A stretch of 64,000 bases of DNA, taken from assembly GCF_021354595.1 (NCBI RefSeq), contig NZ_JADWYJ010000001.1, positions 349,446 to 413,445 of the forward strand, written 5' to 3'. Source of the DNA: Maribellus sp. CM-23. Its GTDB lineage: Bacteria; Bacteroidota; Bacteroidia; Bacteroidales; Prolixibacteraceae. Shown piece by piece: positions 18,826 to 27,825 of the stretch (the stretch's first letter is position 1; each line of letters opens with the position of its first letter). The position numbers and the translations under genes were made by a program. The notes beneath the pieces were generated by a model. That model saw only the letters and a list, made by a program, of their open reading frames with translations, did no database searches and was not told the DNA's origin.

Positions 18826-18963
18826 GGCTAAAGCCCTGATTTTGTGTTTCACGATAACCGTTCACTGAAGTGAACGAAAATATTAAAACAAGAAAACAGG
18901 TTGATGAATTACCGTTGGTTTCAACCAACGGAATACAAAGAACAAAAAGACTGGCTTCAGCCA
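18826..18963. repeat. REP-like palindrome cluster downstream of the transposase
   Basis: Four hairpins in 138 bp: GGCT-AA-AGCC at 18826-18835, CGTTCACT-GA-AGTGAACG at 18859-18876, CCGTTGGTT-TC-AACCAACGG at 18912-18931, and TGGCT-TC-AGCCA at 18952-18963. All have perfect stems and 2-nt loops. Close coupling to a Y1 transposase supports REP-type repeats mobilised by it. The last one ends 15 bp before the regulator start. Confidence 0.7.
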
Positions 18964-18978
18964 CATAAATAACAAAAA

Positions 18979-20343
18979 ATGACCAAAGGGAAACTACTGA
19001 TTGTGGACGATAACAAAAGTATCTTAAGCGCACTTGAGATACTTCTGCAAGATGATTTTGATGAAATTAAAACCATCGCCAATCCCAACCTCTTGCCTTC
19101 ATTGATCGAAAGTGGCAACTACGACCTGGTTTTGCTCGACATGAATTTCTCGGCAGGTGTTAACACCGGAAACGAAGGGCTGTACTGGCTTTCGCGTATA
19201 CAGGAGTTACGCCCCGATATGGAAGTAGTACTGTTTACTGCCTATGGCGATGTGGAACTGGCGGTTAAAGCGCTCAAAAAAGGCGCTTCCGATTTTATCC
19301 TGAAACCCTGGGACAATGAAAAGCTACGTACCACTTTGCTGAATGTATACAAGCTTCAGCAATCCAAAAAGGAAATCAAGCAATTAAAACGCAAGGAAAG
19401 TGCGCTGAAGAGTGAAATCAACAAAGACCGGTATTTTATTATTGCCCAATCGCCACAAATGCGCGAATTGCTGGCACTGGTTCGGAAAGTGGCACAAACC
19501 GATGCCAACGTACTGATTACCGGGGACAACGGAACCGGCAAGGAACTGATTGCCCGCGAACTACACCGGCACTCGAAACGGGCCGGCGAAATTATGGTGG
19601 ATGTGGATATGGGTGCCATCGCCGAAACACTCTTCGAAAGCGAGCTTTTTGGACATAAAAAAGGGGCATTTACCGATGCCCGGGAAGACCGGACCGGAAA
19701 AATTGAAAACGCCAGCGGAGGAACTCTTTTTCTGGACGAGATCGGAAACCTGCCGGTTCACCTTCAACCCAAATTACTGGCTGCTTTGCAAAACCGCGAA
19801 GTTACGCCCATTGGCAGCAACAAAACAGTTCCCGTTGATATCCGGCTGATTTGCGCCACCAACCGTAACCTGGATGAAATGGTAGCCGACGGTGCTTTCC
19901 GCGAAGACCTGCTTTACCGTATCAACACCATTCACATTGAAATTCCTCCGCTGCGCGAACGCAGGGAAGACATTGTTGCCATTGCTGCTTATTTCCTGAA
20001 AATCTATTGCAACAAATACCGGAAACCCGAAATGCACATCTCCGAAGCGGGGCTTCAGAAACTGGCCAACTACCAGTGGCCGGGCAATGTACGCGAACTT
20101 CAGCATACCATCGAAAAAACCGTTATTCTATCGGATAAGAAAGAGCTTACGCCCGATGATTTCTTTTTTAAGCCCGTAATGCCGGGGATGGGCGATATTT
20201 TTGATGGAACCATTGAGGAAATGGAGCAAAAAATGATTGTGAAAATGTTGCAGAAAACCGGCTCCAACCTGTCGGCAGCAGCAGAACAGCTCGGGATTAC
20301 CCGGCAAACACTGTACAACAAAATGAAAAAATACAACCTTTAA
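18979..20343 (+). CDS. NtrC-family sigma-54-dependent response regulator
   Basis: 454 residues: receiver domain with acidic pocket D10-D11 and phospho-acceptor D54 (VLLDMNF), a linker, a AAA+ domain with Walker A GDNGTGKE (about 182-189), sigma-54 contact loop GAFTDA at about 229-234, Walker B GGTLFLDE, and a C-terminal Fis-type helix-turn-helix (LGITRQTLYNKMKKYNL). The contact loop is GAFTDA instead of GAFTGA. The kinase follows 3 bp later, so the two form a two-component system. The likely target is the adjacent efflux operon, which has a sigma-54 type promoter. Confidence 0.95.
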   Translation: MTKGKLLIVDDNKSILSALEILLQDDFDEIKTIANPNLLPSLIESGNYDLVLLDMNFSAGVNTGNEGLYWLSRIQELRPDMEVVLFTAYGDVELAVKALKKGASDFILKPWDNEKLRTTLLNVYKLQQSKKEIKQLKRKESALKSEINKDRYFIIAQSPQMRELLALVRKVAQTDANVLITGDNGTGKELIARELHRHSKRAGEIMVDVDMGAIAETLFESELFGHKKGAFTDAREDRTGKIENASGGTLFLDEIGNLPVHLQPKLLAALQNREVTPIGSNKTVPVDIRLICATNRNLDEMVADGAFREDLLYRINTIHIEIPPLRERREDIVAIAAYFLKIYCNKYRKPEMHISEAGLQKLANYQWPGNVRELQHTIEKTVILSDKKELTPDDFFFKPVMPGMGDIFDGTIEEMEQKMIVKMLQKTGSNLSAAAEQLGITRQTLYNKMKKYNL

Positions 20344-20346
20344 GAA

Positions 20347-21687
20347 ATGGTCAGTCAGCACATAAACCGACAAATCATCATCCGCGTTTTTTTGCTGGTG
20401 GGAAATGCCTTGCTTTTTAGCTGGATGATCTTTCACGCAAAAGTGTACGTTCTCGCCGTTTTTCTACTGCTGGTACTGGTTATTCAAATTGCAGAACTGA
20501 TCAATTTTCTGAACCGTACCAACCGAAAAATCGCCTATTTTTTTGATGCCATCCGAAACGAAGACTCCACCCTGAACTTTCCGGCACAAACAGGCAGCAG
20601 GTCTTTAAACGAACTAAATTCGGGGCTGAATAAAGTAAACGAGCTGATAAAAACCATTAAGTTCGAGCTACGCGAACAGGAACAGTATTTCCAAACCATC
20701 CTGGAACATGTATCTACCGGAATAATTACCTACAATGAAAAAGGAACCATTTTTCTGGCAAACAAAGCAGCCAAAAACCTGCTCGGACACGAACATCTTA
20801 CCCACATCAACCAGATCATCCGAATTGATAAAAAACTCTTTACTACCTTAAAAGAATTACAGCCCGGCGACAACCGCCTGGTTAGTTTCAATAACAAAAA
20901 CGGGTTGATCCAACTCTCGTTAAAATCCACTCAGTTTAAAACCGCCAGCGATCATCTTCAGTTGGTGACTTTCCACGATATAAAAAACGAGATGGACACC
21001 AAGGAACTGGAAAGCTGGATAAAGCTCATCCGGGTAATGACACACGAAATCATGAATACGGTGGCCCCGATTACCTCGCTTTCTCAAACCATTCTGGGCT
21101 ATTTCAGAAACCTTGACGGAGCCACACCTTCCGAAAAAATAATCGCGAATACAATGAAGGGGCTTGAAGTCATTAATGAACGGGGAAGCGGATTGATCAG
21201 CTTTGTGGATACTTACCGTAAACTAACACGTATTCCGCCACCCGAGAAGAAGACCATCAAAGTCGGCCAACTCCTGGAGAGCATTATCACCCTTATCCGT
21301 TACGAACCGCTAAACAAGGAAGTACAAATCGACTGGAGCCAGCACCCTGCCGAACTTGAAATATCAGCTGACAAAAAGCAAATTTCGCAGGTATTGATCA
21401 ACTTGCTTAAAAATTCGCTGGAGTCGCTGAAAGACAGTCATGACGGGAAGATCAACATAAAAGCAGGCTACAACGAAGAAGGACGTGTACAGATATCGGT
21501 AACGGATAACGGGCCGGGAATCCCCGATGAACTTATGGATAAGATTTTTGTGCCCTTTTTTACCACCAAAGAATCGGGTTCCGGAATTGGGTTGAGTCTT
21601 TCGCGACAAATTATGTTGCTGCATGGCGGCAGGTTAAAAGCCGATTCGAAACCCGGAATACAAACCGAATTTGTGCTGGAGTTCTGA
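20347..21687 (+). CDS. Sensor histidine kinase, partner of the NtrC-type regulator
   Basis: 446-residue membrane kinase. Two closely spaced TM segments (about 12-29 and 32-52) leave almost no periplasmic loop, so it probably senses the membrane or the cytoplasm. A PAS-like domain (YFQTILEHVSTGIITYNEKG) follows, then the dimerisation helix with the phospho-acceptor His233 in MTHEIMNTV, and a HATPase_c domain with N box (LINLLKNSLES), DNGPGIP and GSGIGLSLS. The H box has HEIMN instead of HE[IL]RN. Gene order regulator-kinase with 3 bp spacing indicates translational coupling. Confidence 0.94.
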   Translation: MVSQHINRQIIIRVFLLVGNALLFSWMIFHAKVYVLAVFLLLVLVIQIAELINFLNRTNRKIAYFFDAIRNEDSTLNFPAQTGSRSLNELNSGLNKVNELIKTIKFELREQEQYFQTILEHVSTGIITYNEKGTIFLANKAAKNLLGHEHLTHINQIIRIDKKLFTTLKELQPGDNRLVSFNNKNGLIQLSLKSTQFKTASDHLQLVTFHDIKNEMDTKELESWIKLIRVMTHEIMNTVAPITSLSQTILGYFRNLDGATPSEKIIANTMKGLEVINERGSGLISFVDTYRKLTRIPPPEKKTIKVGQLLESIITLIRYEPLNKEVQIDWSQHPAELEISADKKQISQVLINLLKNSLESLKDSHDGKINIKAGYNEEGRVQISVTDNGPGIPDELMDKIFVPFFTTKESGSGIGLSLSRQIMLLHGGRLKADSKPGIQTEFVLEF

Positions 21688-21899
21688 TTGAATGCCTCAT
21701 ATGCAGAGTATTGTGATGGAGATAAAAAATGAAACATGTATAACTGAACCGGATCGACGGCGACATATTTCAAGCTCATTATTCAATATGTTAGCAATTT
21801 ATCAAAAATACGTTCAACTTGCTGACACTTCTCAAGGAGATATAACTCTATTTTCTATCTTGCAGAAAAATATTTCAGGTATAAACAGACTTAACGAAA

Positions 21900-23201
21900 A
21901 TGGCTATTATGAATCCACAGGCTGCAGAGCTTAACAACATTATTCAGGAAAAAAGTGCGATTGTTTTTGACATGCTTTCCGAAAGGGGGAAAAATATTTT
22001 CTTTCCGAAAAAGGGAATTTTAGGACAAACAGCCGAAGCAAAAGGCACAAAAATTAATGCGACCATTGGTGCTGCCATTGAAGACGACGGCACGCCCATG
22101 CGTTTGGAAGCCATTGCCTCCAAAATCAATATGGACCCGGGACTCGTATTTCCCTATGCTCCGAGTTTTGGCCGCCCCGATATTCGCGCCAAGTGGAAAA
22201 GCATGATCTACGAAAAGAATCCTTCGCTGAACGGTGTTGAACTGAGTTTGCCGGTTGTAACCAATGCCTTGACACATGGAATCAGTATGGCCGGTTATAT
22301 GTTCTGCGATCCCGAAGACGAGGTAATTGTACCTGATCTGTTTTGGGGAAATTACAACCTCACACTTACCAGCATGTACGGCTGTGCCCTTACCAAATAT
22401 AACCTGTTTAAAAACGAAGGATTGGATCTGGAGGCTTTTGAAGCTAAACTGAATGAAGGCGGTATTGGAAAGAAAGTTGTGATTCTGAATTTCCCGAACA
22501 ACCCTTCAGGTTATACACCAACTGTTGAAGAACAAGATGCCATTATTGCCATCATAAAAAAAGCGGCAAACAAAGGAAATAAGATCGTTGCCATTACCGA
22601 CGACGCTTATTTTGGCTTGGTTTACGAAGAAGGCATTGCGCAGGAAAGTATTTTTACGCCGCTTGCCCAGTTACACGAAAATGTACTGGCCGTAAAAGTG
22701 GACGGAGCTACCAAGGAAGACTATGTTTGGGGCTTCCGGGTTGGTTTTATGACCTATGGCATTAAGGGCGGTGACGCCGCATTGTATGGTGCGCTTGAAT
22801 CGAAGACGGCCGGTGCTATCCGTGGCAATATTTCGAATGCAGCCAATATTTCACAGTCGTTGTTGCTGGCAGCGTTTGAAAGCGAAGAATATACCACGCA
22901 AAAAGAAGCGAAGTACGACATTATGAAACGCCGCTACGACGCAGTAAAAGAAGCTTTAAAAGAAGAAAAATACAAAGAATATTTTGAAGCGATTCCTTAC
23001 AATTCGGGCTACTTCATGTGCGTACAATTGAGCGACGGCCTGGTTGGAGAAGAAATCCGCCAGTTGCTGATTCAGAAATACAGCATTGGCTTGATTAGCC
23101 TTGGCAACGTGCTGAGAGTTGCATTCGCCGCGGTGGCCGCATCGGATGTAAAAGCAATATTTGAAGGAATTTACGAGGCTTGCAAAGAGTCGAAGAAATA
23201 G
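21900..23201 (+). CDS. PLP-dependent class I/II aminotransferase
   Basis: 433-residue fold-type I aminotransferase. Recognisable elements are PNNPSGYTPT (substrate/PLP region), AITDDAYFGLVYEE (the Asp and Tyr that contact PLP) and the probable Schiff-base lysine in VKVDGATKEDYVWGFRVGF. The N-terminal part (GRGNIFFPKKGILGQ-like) places it in a group common in Bacteroidota whose substrate is unknown; amino-acid transamination is the safe statement. Starts at 21900 or 21909 are both possible. It is followed by a dispersed palindromic repeat that may end its transcript. Confidence 0.88.
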   Translation: MAIMNPQAAELNNIIQEKSAIVFDMLSERGKNIFFPKKGILGQTAEAKGTKINATIGAAIEDDGTPMRLEAIASKINMDPGLVFPYAPSFGRPDIRAKWKSMIYEKNPSLNGVELSLPVVTNALTHGISMAGYMFCDPEDEVIVPDLFWGNYNLTLTSMYGCALTKYNLFKNEGLDLEAFEAKLNEGGIGKKVVILNFPNNPSGYTPTVEEQDAIIAIIKKAANKGNKIVAITDDAYFGLVYEEGIAQESIFTPLAQLHENVLAVKVDGATKEDYVWGFRVGFMTYGIKGGDAALYGALESKTAGAIRGNISNAANISQSLLLAAFESEEYTTQKEAKYDIMKRRYDAVKEALKEEKYKEYFEAIPYNSGYFMCVQLSDGLVGEEIRQLLIQKYSIGLISLGNVLRVAFAAVAASDVKAIFEGIYEACKESKK

Positions 23202-23210
23202 ATCATTGGT

Positions 23211-23285
23211 GCGCAGATGACGCAGACTCTACAGATAATCACTGAAAATATTAGTGACGATCCGTTAAGTCAGCGTTATCTGCGT
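23211..23285. repeat. Interspersed palindromic repeat (ACGCAGA ... TCTGCGT)
   Basis: A 7-bp outer stem (23220-23226 with 23279-23285) encloses an inner stem TCACT/AGTGA (23239-23243 with 23253-23257). Sequence of the type GCAGATGACGCAG...GTTATCTGCGTTC resembles a repeat seen between genes in many Bacteroidota (recalled, not checked). On the plus strand it is followed by CTTTTTT and could act as a terminator for the aminotransferase gene. It overlaps the last codons of the opposite gene. Confidence 0.6.
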
Positions 23286-23911
23286 TCTTTTTTGATTTGT
23301 TCTTTCAGCTCCTCAAATTTGATCATTTGCACTCCCAGCTTTTTCCAGTTTTCAAAAGGAAGCGGGATATTGGGTAATTCCTTAATCGCGTCTTCTACCA
23401 CATAAACCTTTTCAACCTTTTTCACCAAGCCCAGAACGGCATCGTTTACACAAACATTGGTGGTTACCCCGTAAACAATCACTTCCTGCGGTGAAAGTAA
23501 CTTCAGAATTTCAGAAGTATGCGGGTTGCCCATAAATACATCAAATGCATCCTTTCGGATCACAATTTCCCGAGCTGTATTTACTTCTTCCAACGAAGCA
23601 TATTCCTTTTCCCAATCAAAAAACAGCGGGTTTTCGGGAGTGGTTTCGGCAACATATTCGGCGCCCGTGGTATGAGCCATGCAATGCTCAGGAAAGGTTT
23701 TGACAAAGTCGGGATTTACAGAAAGTTCGGCTGAGCCCTTGTAATGAAAATCAGCAGTACTTATCACCCGAATGTTTTCATCCTTTGCGAGCTCAGATAT
23801 CTTTTCCCAAACCGGTTTCAACAACTCGGCACCGGGCACATAAAGCTTTCCTTCGGGCTCTACAAAATCCACCTGCGTATCTACGTTCCAGAAAAGTACA
23901 TCTGTTCTCAT
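23276..23911 (-). CDS. Isochorismatase-like cysteine hydrolase (nicotinamidase-like)
   Basis: 211-residue cytosolic hydrolase of the isochorismatase/nicotinamidase superfamily. The catalytic triad is visible: Asp in NVDTQVDFVEP, Lys in VIRKDAFDVF and Cys in GVTTNVCVNDAV. The metal-site pattern D-x-H of PncA appears as STADFHYKG, so a nicotinamidase role in NAD salvage is possible, but substrate cannot be fixed from sequence. The last residues KERR-stop are encoded by the interspersed repeat at 23211-23285, so the C-terminus may have been altered by that repeat. Convergent with the aminotransferase. Confidence 0.85.
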   Translation of the reverse strand: MRTDVLFWNVDTQVDFVEPEGKLYVPGAELLKPVWEKISELAKDENIRVISTADFHYKGSAELSVNPDFVKTFPEHCMAHTTGAEYVAETTPENPLFFDWEKEYASLEEVNTAREIVIRKDAFDVFMGNPHTSEILKLLSPQEVIVYGVTTNVCVNDAVLGLVKKVEKVYVVEDAIKELPNIPLPFENWKKLGVQMIKFEELKEQIKKERR

Positions 23912-23972
23912 TTCAATGCTGTTTTAAATACCTCCTAAAGGTATACCGAAATTCAGACCTCTGCAAAAAAGA

Positions 23973-23998
23973 AAACCCGGATCTTCCGACCCGGGTTT
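23973..23998 (-). terminator. Rho-independent terminator of dsbD
   Basis: Stem AAACCCGG (23973-23980) with CCGGGTTT (23991-23998). On the minus strand it is followed by TTTTCTTTTTT. It lies 19 bp past the dsbD stop codon. Confidence 0.85.
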
Positions 23999-24016
23999 CT
24001 CTATAATCATTTCAAT

Positions 24017-25960
24017 TTATTCCAAACCTTTTTCAAGAAAGCTTTTGAATTCCTCCTCTTTAAAAGTAACCCCCAATTCATATTCTGTTCCATCTGGTTC
24101 AACAATTACATGAAACGGAATACTGTTGGTTCCGTATTTTGAAATCTGAATATCCAGATTTTTTTTGCCAAGCGTCTTTAGTACTTTGCCGTCTTCTTTC
24201 GAAGTCACCCATTCGCTTTCATCCAACTTGGTACGATCATCGGTATACAAACCAATAACTACGTATTTCTCCGACATCATTTTCATGACATCCGGATTCA
24301 GCCAGACCGAATTTTCCATTTTTTTGCAGTTGGCACAGGCATGGCCTTTAAATACCACCAGTGCAGGTTTTCCCTGTTCTTTGGCACAAGCCAAACCTTG
24401 TTCGTAATCGAAATAGCCGCTCAGTCCGTTGGGCAAATGAAGCTTATCGCCATATTTGGCCGGGCCGCATTCCGCCTGTTGGGCTGTCGCATGACCGGCA
24501 GAAGCAGTGCCTCCCATTACAAAACTTTGTTCGCTGGCCGGCGGTATCAATGCTGAGATTGTACGCAGCGGCGCTCCCAAAAGACCGGTAAACAAATACA
24601 CAACAAAGGTGAAAGTTGCGATTGCCAAAAACAAGCGTCCTACTCCCACATAAGGCAGGTCGCTATCGTGTGAAAACTTGATTTTTCCGATAAAATACAT
24701 TCCCAACAGGAAGAACACCACAATCCAAATCGACAGGTAAATTTCGCGGCTTAAAATTCCAAAGCCATAAACCTGATCGATGTTGCTCAGGAATTTTAAT
24801 CCAAACGCCAACAGGATGAAGGCAAAAACAACTTTAATGGAATTAAGCCATCCACCCGATTTTGGCAGCTTGCTAAGGGCCGACGGGAAAATTGCCAACA
24901 TGGCAAACGGAGTTCCAAAAGCCAACCCAAAGAAGAACATTCCGATCAACGGGCGCATTCCTCCGTGCTGTACTGCTTCAATAATCAACGCACCAATAAA
25001 AGGTCCGGTACACGAAAACGAAACAATTACCGTAGTAAGTGCCATAAAGAAAGCTCCGACAAGCCCTCCTTTATCAGCTTGTGAATCGGTTTTATTCACC
25101 AGGCTATTGGGCAAAACCATCTCGAATGCGCCAAAGAATGAAATGGCAAAAACCAGGAAAAGAGTAAAGAACAACAGATTGGGAATCCAGTGGGTACTTA
25201 AGATATTTCCCACATTCGGGCCAAAAATACCAATGGAAAACAGTGCTCCAAGCAGCGTAAAAATGGCTACGATCGACAAGCCGAAAAACAGACCGGTACG
25301 AACTGCCTTGGCCCTGTTTTCACTTCCACGCATAAAAAACGAAACCGTCATTGGGATCATCGGGAACACACAGGGAGTAAGAATAGCCGCAAACCCAGCC
25401 AAAGCCGAAATCAGAATAAAAAGCCACAGTGATTGACCGCCAGCCGAAGCTGATGCCCCGGTCTCATTAACAGTACTTTTAACTTCTGTTGTTTCTGCCG
25501 CTTTGGCATTCTGGTTAAATTTGAAAGAAAACTCACTTTCTTCAGGAGGCGTACAAGTTTCATCGTTACAACTCATAAAAAGTACGTAGCCCTTTATTTC
25601 CACCGGGGCGGAAGACTTCAGTTTTATCTTCTGGGTAAGCAGGGCCTTCCCGCCAAAATAACCAACGTTCATTTGAAAGGTCTCGTCGAAATGAATCTCG
25701 GGTACGGGATCTTTCTGAATGCTTCCGACAAAATCGAACAAGGTAGAATCTTCAAAAACAAAAGTGGTAGCTATGGGGCCACCTTCCGGAAGATCGGTAT
25801 CGTACAAATGCCAGCCATCGTCGATGGTGGCTTCAAAGATCAAATCAACCTCGTCTCCGTTTTGGTTGGAATCAAAGCTCCATTTGGTAGGATTTACGAT
25901 TTGAGCCTGAACAAGTAAAGTGGTAACAATAAGTGCGAGTACAAAAGTTATTTTCTTCAT
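24017..25960 (-). CDS. dsbD: Thiol:disulfide interchange protein DsbD
   Basis: 647-residue protein that carries electrons from cytoplasmic thioredoxin across the inner membrane to periplasmic partners. A signal peptide (about 1-20) leads to the periplasmic DsbD-alpha domain with Cys131 and Cys136 (MSCNDETCTPPEE). A TM core of about eight helices carries the conserved cysteines in LTPCVFPMIP and FSCTGPF. The C-terminal thioredoxin-like domain has Cys542-Ala-Asn-Cys545 (GHACANCKKM). All three redox pairs are present. It is a single-gene unit with its own promoter and terminator. Confidence 0.95.
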   Translation of the reverse strand: MKKITFVLALIVTTLLVQAQIVNPTKWSFDSNQNGDEVDLIFEATIDDGWHLYDTDLPEGGPIATTFVFEDSTLFDFVGSIQKDPVPEIHFDETFQMNVGYFGGKALLTQKIKLKSSAPVEIKGYVLFMSCNDETCTPPEESEFSFKFNQNAKAAETTEVKSTVNETGASASAGGQSLWLFILISALAGFAAILTPCVFPMIPMTVSFFMRGSENRAKAVRTGLFFGLSIVAIFTLLGALFSIGIFGPNVGNILSTHWIPNLLFFTLFLVFAISFFGAFEMVLPNSLVNKTDSQADKGGLVGAFFMALTTVIVSFSCTGPFIGALIIEAVQHGGMRPLIGMFFFGLAFGTPFAMLAIFPSALSKLPKSGGWLNSIKVVFAFILLAFGLKFLSNIDQVYGFGILSREIYLSIWIVVFFLLGMYFIGKIKFSHDSDLPYVGVGRLFLAIATFTFVVYLFTGLLGAPLRTISALIPPASEQSFVMGGTASAGHATAQQAECGPAKYGDKLHLPNGLSGYFDYEQGLACAKEQGKPALVVFKGHACANCKKMENSVWLNPDVMKMMSEKYVVIGLYTDDRTKLDESEWVTSKEDGKVLKTLGKKNLDIQISKYGTNSIPFHVIVEPDGTEYELGVTFKEEEFKSFLEKGLE

Positions 25961-25985
25961 ACCATATTTTTTCTAAAATGTGTCA

Positions 25986-26017
25986 CAAAAATACATGCAA
26001 TAATATAAATACTTCAA
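25986..26017 (-). promoter_or_regulatory. Candidate promoter of dsbD
   Basis: On the minus strand TATTTTTG (25993-25986) fits the TAnnTTTG -7 element and a TTG (26017-26015) lies 21 nt upstream. Transcription would start near 25979, about 19 nt before the ATG. Confidence 0.5.
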
Positions 26018-26124
26018 TAAACAAATCATATTCCGATAGGTTTTTTAAGTTATTTTTTGAATCCGGAAGGGAACTTTCATCTATCGGCTATTTACCCGGG
26101 CAAAATGCCACTTTCAGTAAAAAA

Positions 26125-26152
26125 GAAAGCCGTTCTGCATGAACGGCCTTTC
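26125..26152 (-). terminator. Rho-independent terminator of the RNase G gene
   Basis: GAAAGCCGTTC (26125-26135) pairs with GAACGGCCTTTC (26141-26152) around a 5-nt loop, with one bulge. On the minus strand a CTTTTTTACTG tract follows. It starts immediately after the stop codon at 26154. Confidence 0.85.
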
Positions 26153-26153
26153 T

Positions 26154-27704
26154 TTATAAAATAATTTCTTCCTGGTTCTCGTCGTAAAAGTGATATTCCA
26201 AAAAAGAATATGCACTGTTACATTCAATGTCCACCCATTTCAGGTACTTAAAAAACCATTGATTGCGCTTGCTTTTAAAACCTTTTGTTAGGTAAGCCGC
26301 AACATATGGATGAACTTTGAGTTGTAATTTCTTTTTATTCAGCTCTCTCAGAGCATATCGTACTTTGCCGTCAATATCATCGGCAAATAAAACAGAGGGC
26401 ACAATTTTACCAGTTCCATTGCAAGTCGGACAAACTTCAGCCGTTTCTACTTTCTCTTCCGGTCTTACTCTTTGTCGCGTAATCTGCATCAGGCAGAACT
26501 TGCTAAGTGGCAAAATGTTGTGCTTAGTCCGATCGTTGGCCATCACCTCGCGCATGTAATCATTTACTTTCTGGCGATTGGTAGCCACATGCATGTCGAT
26601 GAAATCAATAACGATGATTCCACCCATGTCTCTCAACCGTAATTGTCTTGCTATTTCGTCACAGGCTGCCAGGTTTACCTCCAGGGCATTTGATTCCTGG
26701 TCGTTTCCGGCTCTTGCGCGGTTTCCACTGTTAACATCTATTACATGAAACGCTTCAGTATGTTCTACAATTAAATAGGCACCATCTTTAAAGGAAACTG
26801 TTTTCCCGAACGAGGCCTTTATTTGTTTTTCGATGCCATAATGCTCGAAAATAGACTGTCGTCCTTTGTAGTACTTGACAATTTTTCGTTTGTCAGGCTG
26901 AATGCTACCTATGTAATCGGCAACTTCGTCGAACGCCGACTGATCGTTTACAATAATACTGTTAAAGTCAGGATGATAAATATCGCGCAATAAAGCTGTT
27001 GTTCGGTCAATTTCGCCAATTACCAGCGAAGGAGCCTGAACTTTGCGAAGCTTGTTAAAAGTAGTTTCCCATTTATCGACTAAACGGCGCAGTTCCTGAT
27101 CGAGTTCGGCAACTTTTTTACCCTCGGCTACGGTTCGGATAATCACCCCATACTTTCGGGGTCTAATACTTTGTACCAGTTTTTTTAACCGGCTTTTTTC
27201 TTCGTTGGTTTTGATTTTTTGCGACACTGAAATTTTGTCGCTAAACGGCATCAAAACCAGGTTTCGACCTGCGATCGAAATTTCGGAAGTCAGTCTGGGA
27301 CCTTTGGTCGAAATAGGTTCTTTAGCAACCTGTACCAGAATTTTCTGACCTACCTTTAAAAGCTCATTTATCTTACCTTCCTTGTCAATATCGGGTTCGG
27401 ATTGAATCCGCGAGATGGAAGAAACTTTGTTTTTTCGGGACGAAGCAATTCGCAAAAATTTGTTTAACGTGGCGAATTGTGGCCCCAAGTCAAGGTAATG
27501 TAAAAAAGCATCCTTACTGTAACCGACGTCAATGAACGCTGCATTTAAGCTGGGCATTGTTTTCTTTACTTTTCCGAGATAAATGTCTCCGACAGCAAAC
27601 TTTGCCCCGCTTCTTTCTCTACTTAGTTCTACAAGCTTTTTATTTTCCTGTAAAGCAATAACAATTTCGGAAGGAGTTACATCAATAATTAAATCGCTAC
27701 TCAC
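26154..27704 (-). CDS. rng: Ribonuclease E/G family endoribonuclease
   Basis: 516 residues, the length of RNase G. An S1 RNA-binding domain at the N-terminus (GDIYLGKVKKTMPSLNAAFIDVG) is followed by the RNase H-like catalytic domain with metal-binding Asp367 and Asp370 (IDFIDM), and the zinc link Cys425-Pro-Thr-Cys428 (CPTCNGTG). The long C-terminal degradosome scaffold of RNase E is absent. It probably processes rRNA and starts mRNA decay. It lies 121 bp after the small basic peptide gene and HU, separated by an 11-bp hairpin, so it may be partly uncoupled from them. Confidence 0.94.
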   Translation of the reverse strand: MSSDLIIDVTPSEIVIALQENKKLVELSRERSGAKFAVGDIYLGKVKKTMPSLNAAFIDVGYSKDAFLHYLDLGPQFATLNKFLRIASSRKNKVSSISRIQSEPDIDKEGKINELLKVGQKILVQVAKEPISTKGPRLTSEISIAGRNLVLMPFSDKISVSQKIKTNEEKSRLKKLVQSIRPRKYGVIIRTVAEGKKVAELDQELRRLVDKWETTFNKLRKVQAPSLVIGEIDRTTALLRDIYHPDFNSIIVNDQSAFDEVADYIGSIQPDKRKIVKYYKGRQSIFEHYGIEKQIKASFGKTVSFKDGAYLIVEHTEAFHVIDVNSGNRARAGNDQESNALEVNLAACDEIARQLRLRDMGGIIVIDFIDMHVATNRQKVNDYMREVMANDRTKHNILPLSKFCLMQITRQRVRPEEKVETAEVCPTCNGTGKIVPSVLFADDIDGKVRYALRELNKKKLQLKVHPYVAAYLTKGFKSKRNQWFFKYLKWVDIECNSAYSFLEYHFYDENQEEIIL

Positions 27705-27760
27705 AACCTAAATTTTAGAACGTAATTTTTATAAGGTTAATACAACTATTTATAACAGAT

Positions 27761-27791
27761 TAAACCTAAGGCATTAACTACCTTAGGTTTA
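27761..27791 (-). terminator. 11-bp perfect hairpin between the peptide gene and rng
   Basis: TAAACCTAAGG (27761-27771) and CCTTAGGTTTA (27781-27791) form a perfect 11-bp stem with a 9-nt loop. On the minus strand no strong T run follows, so it may be an attenuator or an RNase processing site that separates the HU-peptide message from the RNase G message. Confidence 0.55.
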
Positions 27792-27825
27792 ACCATATCT
27801 CTCAGAGTTTTAGCAGACTAAAACC

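Noticed and set aside
21692..21934. 80-residue frame between the kinase and the aminotransferase
   Set aside because: Overlaps the aminotransferase start and has no family features; better seen as leader DNA.
24780..25436. 218-residue plus-strand frame
   Set aside because: It lies fully antisense to the well-supported membrane core of dsbD.
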